A DNA stretch of 64,000 nt from the NCBI RefSeq assembly GCF_018129985.1, contig NZ_JAFCKT010000014.1:62001-126000 (forward strand), written 5' to 3'. Below, piece by piece: positions 61,692 to 64,000 of the stretch. Every line of letters begins with the position of its first letter. Within the stretch, counting starts at the first letter, position 1. This DNA is from Bradyrhizobium sp. SZCCT0148. GTDB taxonomy: Bacteria > Pseudomonadota > Alphaproteobacteria > Rhizobiales > Xanthobacteraceae. Made by a program: the position numbers and the translations under genes. The notes beneath the pieces were generated by a model. It did not search any database. It was given only the letters and a program-made list of their open reading frames with translations, and was not told where the DNA came from.

Positions 61692-62860
61692 TGACCTTGC
61701 ACTTCTAATGGTGGACGCGGCGGTAGGGCGATCGGCGTGCCTTCCGTCAGATGGATTGGGCTGGCATCCCAAAGCTCCTTTGCTGTCGGCAGTGGCGCAA
61801 TTTGCAGATTAGTCCACCAAGCTCGTTCATTTCCGTGTCGGTGCAGGGATTGGTGATGAGATCGGCAGAGCGGGACCGTGAACTCTTCGCTGACCTTACG
61901 TCCCAAGGATCGTGGCTGGGCGAACTTGAGATGATGCGCATCGGCGGGAGTCTTTTGGCAGACGAGGCACGCCTGGCTGCGGATGAAGGCTAGGTGATCT
62001 CTGCTCCGTTTTCGAGGTGGCTCCTTCGAGAAGGCGAGGCCGGCCTGCTCTTGCCGAGCGGGAGCAGCAGCCACATCGATGTTGCTCGATGCCGTTGCAA
62101 GGACTTCATCGGGAGGAACGGATGTGGAAGGCGCAGGCTGCTGGTCCGCGGAATAGATGTCGGGCAGACGGGCATCCTCGATCCGCTTTTGATACGCGGC
62201 TTCAAGAGCGCGGGCATCCGCCTTCAGAAGAGAGTTCTTGAGCGGAAGACTGGTCTTGGCCCACGCGAGCAGTCCATCGTCATCCTGGGCGGATAGCTGG
62301 CCCAGGAGCCCGTCCAGGAGTTCGGCAGAGCGTTCGGGCGGCAATACCGCGGGCCGGTTCAGGACGCCGCCATGCGGCCTCCTTTTCGGCCCTGACGCGG
62401 CAAGCGGCTCCGGGGCGGCGGGAGGCCCGGTGACGACGTTAGGCGCGTCTAAATCGTCCTCCCCGGCGATCCCGACTAAGGCAAACAGGGCATATCGGCG
62501 GGCATAGGTCAGCGCGGAGCCCATCCGGTGCGGCGCTTCAACTTCTTTCGAGGCGCAGACCGGAAGGTCCGAGGAGATCCATTCCCCGGAGGCGTGGGCA
62601 AGCAGGGTGGTGAGATGGATCTGACCGGTGACCTGCTCGATCCGAGTGGTCTGGATGGTGGCGATTTCCTGCTGGCTTAACGTCTTGCGGACGATATCCA
62701 GGCCAGAGGCCAGGGACGCATAGCGGAAAGTTCGATCATCCTCCCGCGGGAAGGTCGACCGGATTACGGCGGTCAGGGTCTTTTCGGGGTTCGTTAGTTC
62801 CGCTTGGGCTCGGGCGAGGGCGGCTGCGATGGTCCCGATGCGCTCACTGGACTGGTGCAT
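61688..62860 (-). CDS. ERF-family single-strand annealing protein with HNH/DUF968-like C-terminus
   Basis: 390 residues from the ATG at 62860 (GGAGGG 5 nt upstream; an upstream open frame to 62950 is rejected). The N-terminal half carries ERF signatures: ALARAQAELTNPEKTLTAVI, FRYASLASGLDIVRKTLSQQ and the conserved HRMGSALTYARRYALFALVG with GIAGEDDLDA. After a linker, a Cys/His-rich segment reads CLVCQKTPADAHHLKF and VPLCRSHHQSLHRHGNE, an HNH-like zinc nuclease pattern (DUF968-like). ERF proteins anneal single-stranded DNA in phage recombination. The gene overlaps the YqaJ-like exonuclease by 17 nt and is coupled to the 61691 gene. Confidence 0.9.
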   Translation of the reverse strand: MHQSSERIGTIAAALARAQAELTNPEKTLTAVIRSTFPREDDRTFRYASLASGLDIVRKTLSQQEIATIQTTRIEQVTGQIHLTTLLAHASGEWISSDLPVCASKEVEAPHRMGSALTYARRYALFALVGIAGEDDLDAPNVVTGPPAAPEPLAASGPKRRPHGGVLNRPAVLPPERSAELLDGLLGQLSAQDDDGLLAWAKTSLPLKNSLLKADARALEAAYQKRIEDARLPDIYSADQQPAPSTSVPPDEVLATASSNIDVAAAPARQEQAGLAFSKEPPRKRSRDHLAFIRSQACLVCQKTPADAHHLKFAQPRSLGRKVSEEFTVPLCRSHHQSLHRHGNERAWWTNLQIAPLPTAKELWDASPIHLTEGTPIALPPRPPLEVQGQ

Positions 62861-63703
62861 GGGAGCCCTCCGCCGCTTGGGCCTCGAAGCTGATCGCGCC
62901 CGACTTCGAGCGTTTGGCTCTGATGCCGTGGCCGGTCGCCTCCTTGGCATCCTCCGGCATCAGCTTTTTCAGATCCGCTTTGGCCGTCTCGTGCTCGCCG
63001 TGGGCCTCTCGCGTTCGCAGGTAGATCGCGGTCAGTTCGGCCCATTGATTGGAGGTCGACATATCGACGACCTTAACCGCCTCGAGTCTTGGACGAGGTG
63101 TTTCGATATTGAAGAGATTGGGTGGCTCGCCGTTTTGAACGAAGCGCCAAAACTTCTTTTCTGCCGTGACCAGGAGGTGCTGATAAAGCGGATCGGCATG
63201 GACCTTGATCTCAACCCATTGCCACCACCGGTGATGATCGAGAGCACCGCGCTGCGGTACGCCGTGACCCACATGTTGTGCTGCAGCTGGGCCATGTGCT
63301 TCTCAGCCGCGGCTTCTTCTGTAAAGGCCCAAGGCAGCATGAACTTGGCTTCGAATACGGCGCCGGTTTGCTCGACGGTCCCATCCAGCGTTGCGGCCAT
63401 CCATTTGTGAATGGGATGACGAACACGTTTTTGGATGTCCTTGACGGTGTGTCCGCTCGCGCGTTGATACCAGGCGCGGTTCAAGACTTCCGTGACGGTC
63501 CCGAGTTGAACGATCAAAATATCTGAGAGGTCCTGTGGCTCTGCTTCGCCGCGTTTCTCGCGCCAAAGGCGGATGAGGTCCTCCTGGTCATCTCCCATGA
63601 TGATGCGGGCGTCCGAGCCGCCGATGAAATGGCGACGTTCGTTGGGGTTGAATCTGATGATATGATTTGGCGCATCTGCGCCATTCCTTTGCACCGTTGT
63701 CAC
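62844..63703 (-). pseudogene. YqaJ-type viral exonuclease, broken by a frameshift
   Basis: From the ATG at 63703 the frame encodes a YqaJ-like recombinase: HFIGGSDARIIMGDDQEDLI, LGTVTEVLNRAWYQRASG, HPIHKWMAATLDGTVE, VFEAKFMLP (the catalytic E-A-K) and KHMAQLQHNMWVTAYRSA. At about 63225-63230 similarity jumps to the next frame, which continues WVEIKVHADPLYQHLLVTAE to 62844. The site reads GGCAATGG where a GGCAA-N-TGG codon pattern is expected, so one base appears to be missing. Either the gene is inactivated or there is a sequencing error. Together with ERF it makes a phage-type recombination pair. Confidence 0.85.
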
Positions 63704-63884
63704 CGGTATCTCCTACGCAAGAACAAGCGGCGTCACATGCCGCACTGCCCGAAGCCCCGCGTTCGCGAGGCGAGATACCGGCGCTACAATCGGCGTTGGC
63801 GCCCGGTCGACTCAGTAACGCTCCAATCGCGGATGAAGGCCAGTCCTTTTTGCAGCAACATTGTTGCTCGTTTTAGCGGAAGGA

Positions 63885-63971
63885 ATGGCTCTTGTTCTCA
63901 CGTGCTTAGAGCAAGTGCGAGAGGAGGCGGCCGAATATCAAATCGACAAAACGAAGCCAATTTACGCATGA
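63885..63971 (+). CDS. Candidate 28-residue leader peptide
   Basis: An ATG frame begins MALVLTCLEQVREEAAEYQI and ends TGA at 63969-63971, overlapping the ATG of the next frame (ATGA). GGAAGGA lies directly before the ATG, closer than ideal. The coupling to the next frame is the main support. Confidence 0.2.
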   Translation: MALVLTCLEQVREEAAEYQIDKTKPIYA

Positions 63972-64000
63972 GCAGCGAAGAGCTTACTGAACTAGAGGCG
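63968..64000 (+). CDS. Possible start of a gene running off the window
   Basis: ATG at 63968 overlapping the preceding stop; only MSSEELTELEA is visible before the window ends. It cannot be identified. Confidence 0.25.
   Translation, partial: MSSEELTELEA

Noticed and set aside
1..64000. CRISPR arrays, rRNA, tRNA, complete insertion sequences
   Set aside because: I looked for regular spaced repeats, tRNA T-loops and transposase motifs and saw none that hold up; a tool search could still find weak ones.

Overview
The window looks like chromosomal DNA from a GC-rich alphaproteobacterium, most likely Bradyrhizobium or a close relative. The signs are the strong GC3 bias, which creates long antisense shadow frames, three Bug/TctC-type binding-protein and transporter genes, a typical rhizobial Omp31-like porin, and palindromic intergenic repeats of a type I associate with Bradyrhizobium. 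The genus is an inference; no rRNA or tRNA gene was seen.

1-22.9 kb is mostly catabolic. It holds a two-subunit molybdenum hydroxylase (cut by the window edge) with a TctC binding protein, a bis-MGD molybdopterin oxidoreductase, a caspase-fold/TPR protein whose catalytic His and Cys are both replaced, two crotonase-fold enzymes, a YdiJ-like FAD/Fe-S 2-hydroxyacid dehydrogenase coupled to a GlcG-like protein, a serine-glyoxylate-type aminotransferase, a tctCBA operon, a porin and a class III CoA-transferase. Small hypothetical genes, a truncated P63C gene and a decayed tctA fragment lie between them.

22.9-34.9 kb is visibly AT-richer and patchy. It has a small secreted protein with an internal duplication, an RTX metalloprotease, a glycosyltransferase-like protein, a 3-amino-sugar acyltransferase/aminotransferase pair, an OafA-type O-acyltransferase with SGNH domain, and an MsbA/PglK-like ABC exporter.

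34.9-53.8 kb is the centre of interest: a surface-glycan locus with nearly every step from UDP-GlcNAc to a CMP-activated nonulosonic acid of the legionaminic type. The steps are a PglF/WbpM-like 4,6-dehydratase, a 4-aminotransferase fused to a CBS-domain pair, a PglD/NeuD-like acetyltransferase, a NeuC-like hydrolysing 2-epimerase, a NeuB-like synthase and a NeuA-like cytidylyltransferase. It also has two complete amidotransferase modules (PP-loop sugar amidotransferase + HisF-like + HisH-like) in mirrored gene order, pointing to one or two amidino-decorated sugars. Three Gfo/Idh/MocA dehydrogenases and several glycosyltransferases complete it. An initiating phosphosugar transferase, polymerase and oligosaccharyltransferase were not seen, so the glycan's destination (LPS, flagellin or other) is open.

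53.8-61 kb is gene-poor and lower in GC, with an SGNH-like membrane protein, a secreted protein, a GT-C-like membrane protein and a YdcF/ElyC-like protein. 61.2-64 kb is a phage-type recombination module on the minus strand: an ERF annealing protein fused to an HNH-like C-terminus, and a YqaJ-type exonuclease gene broken by a frameshift.
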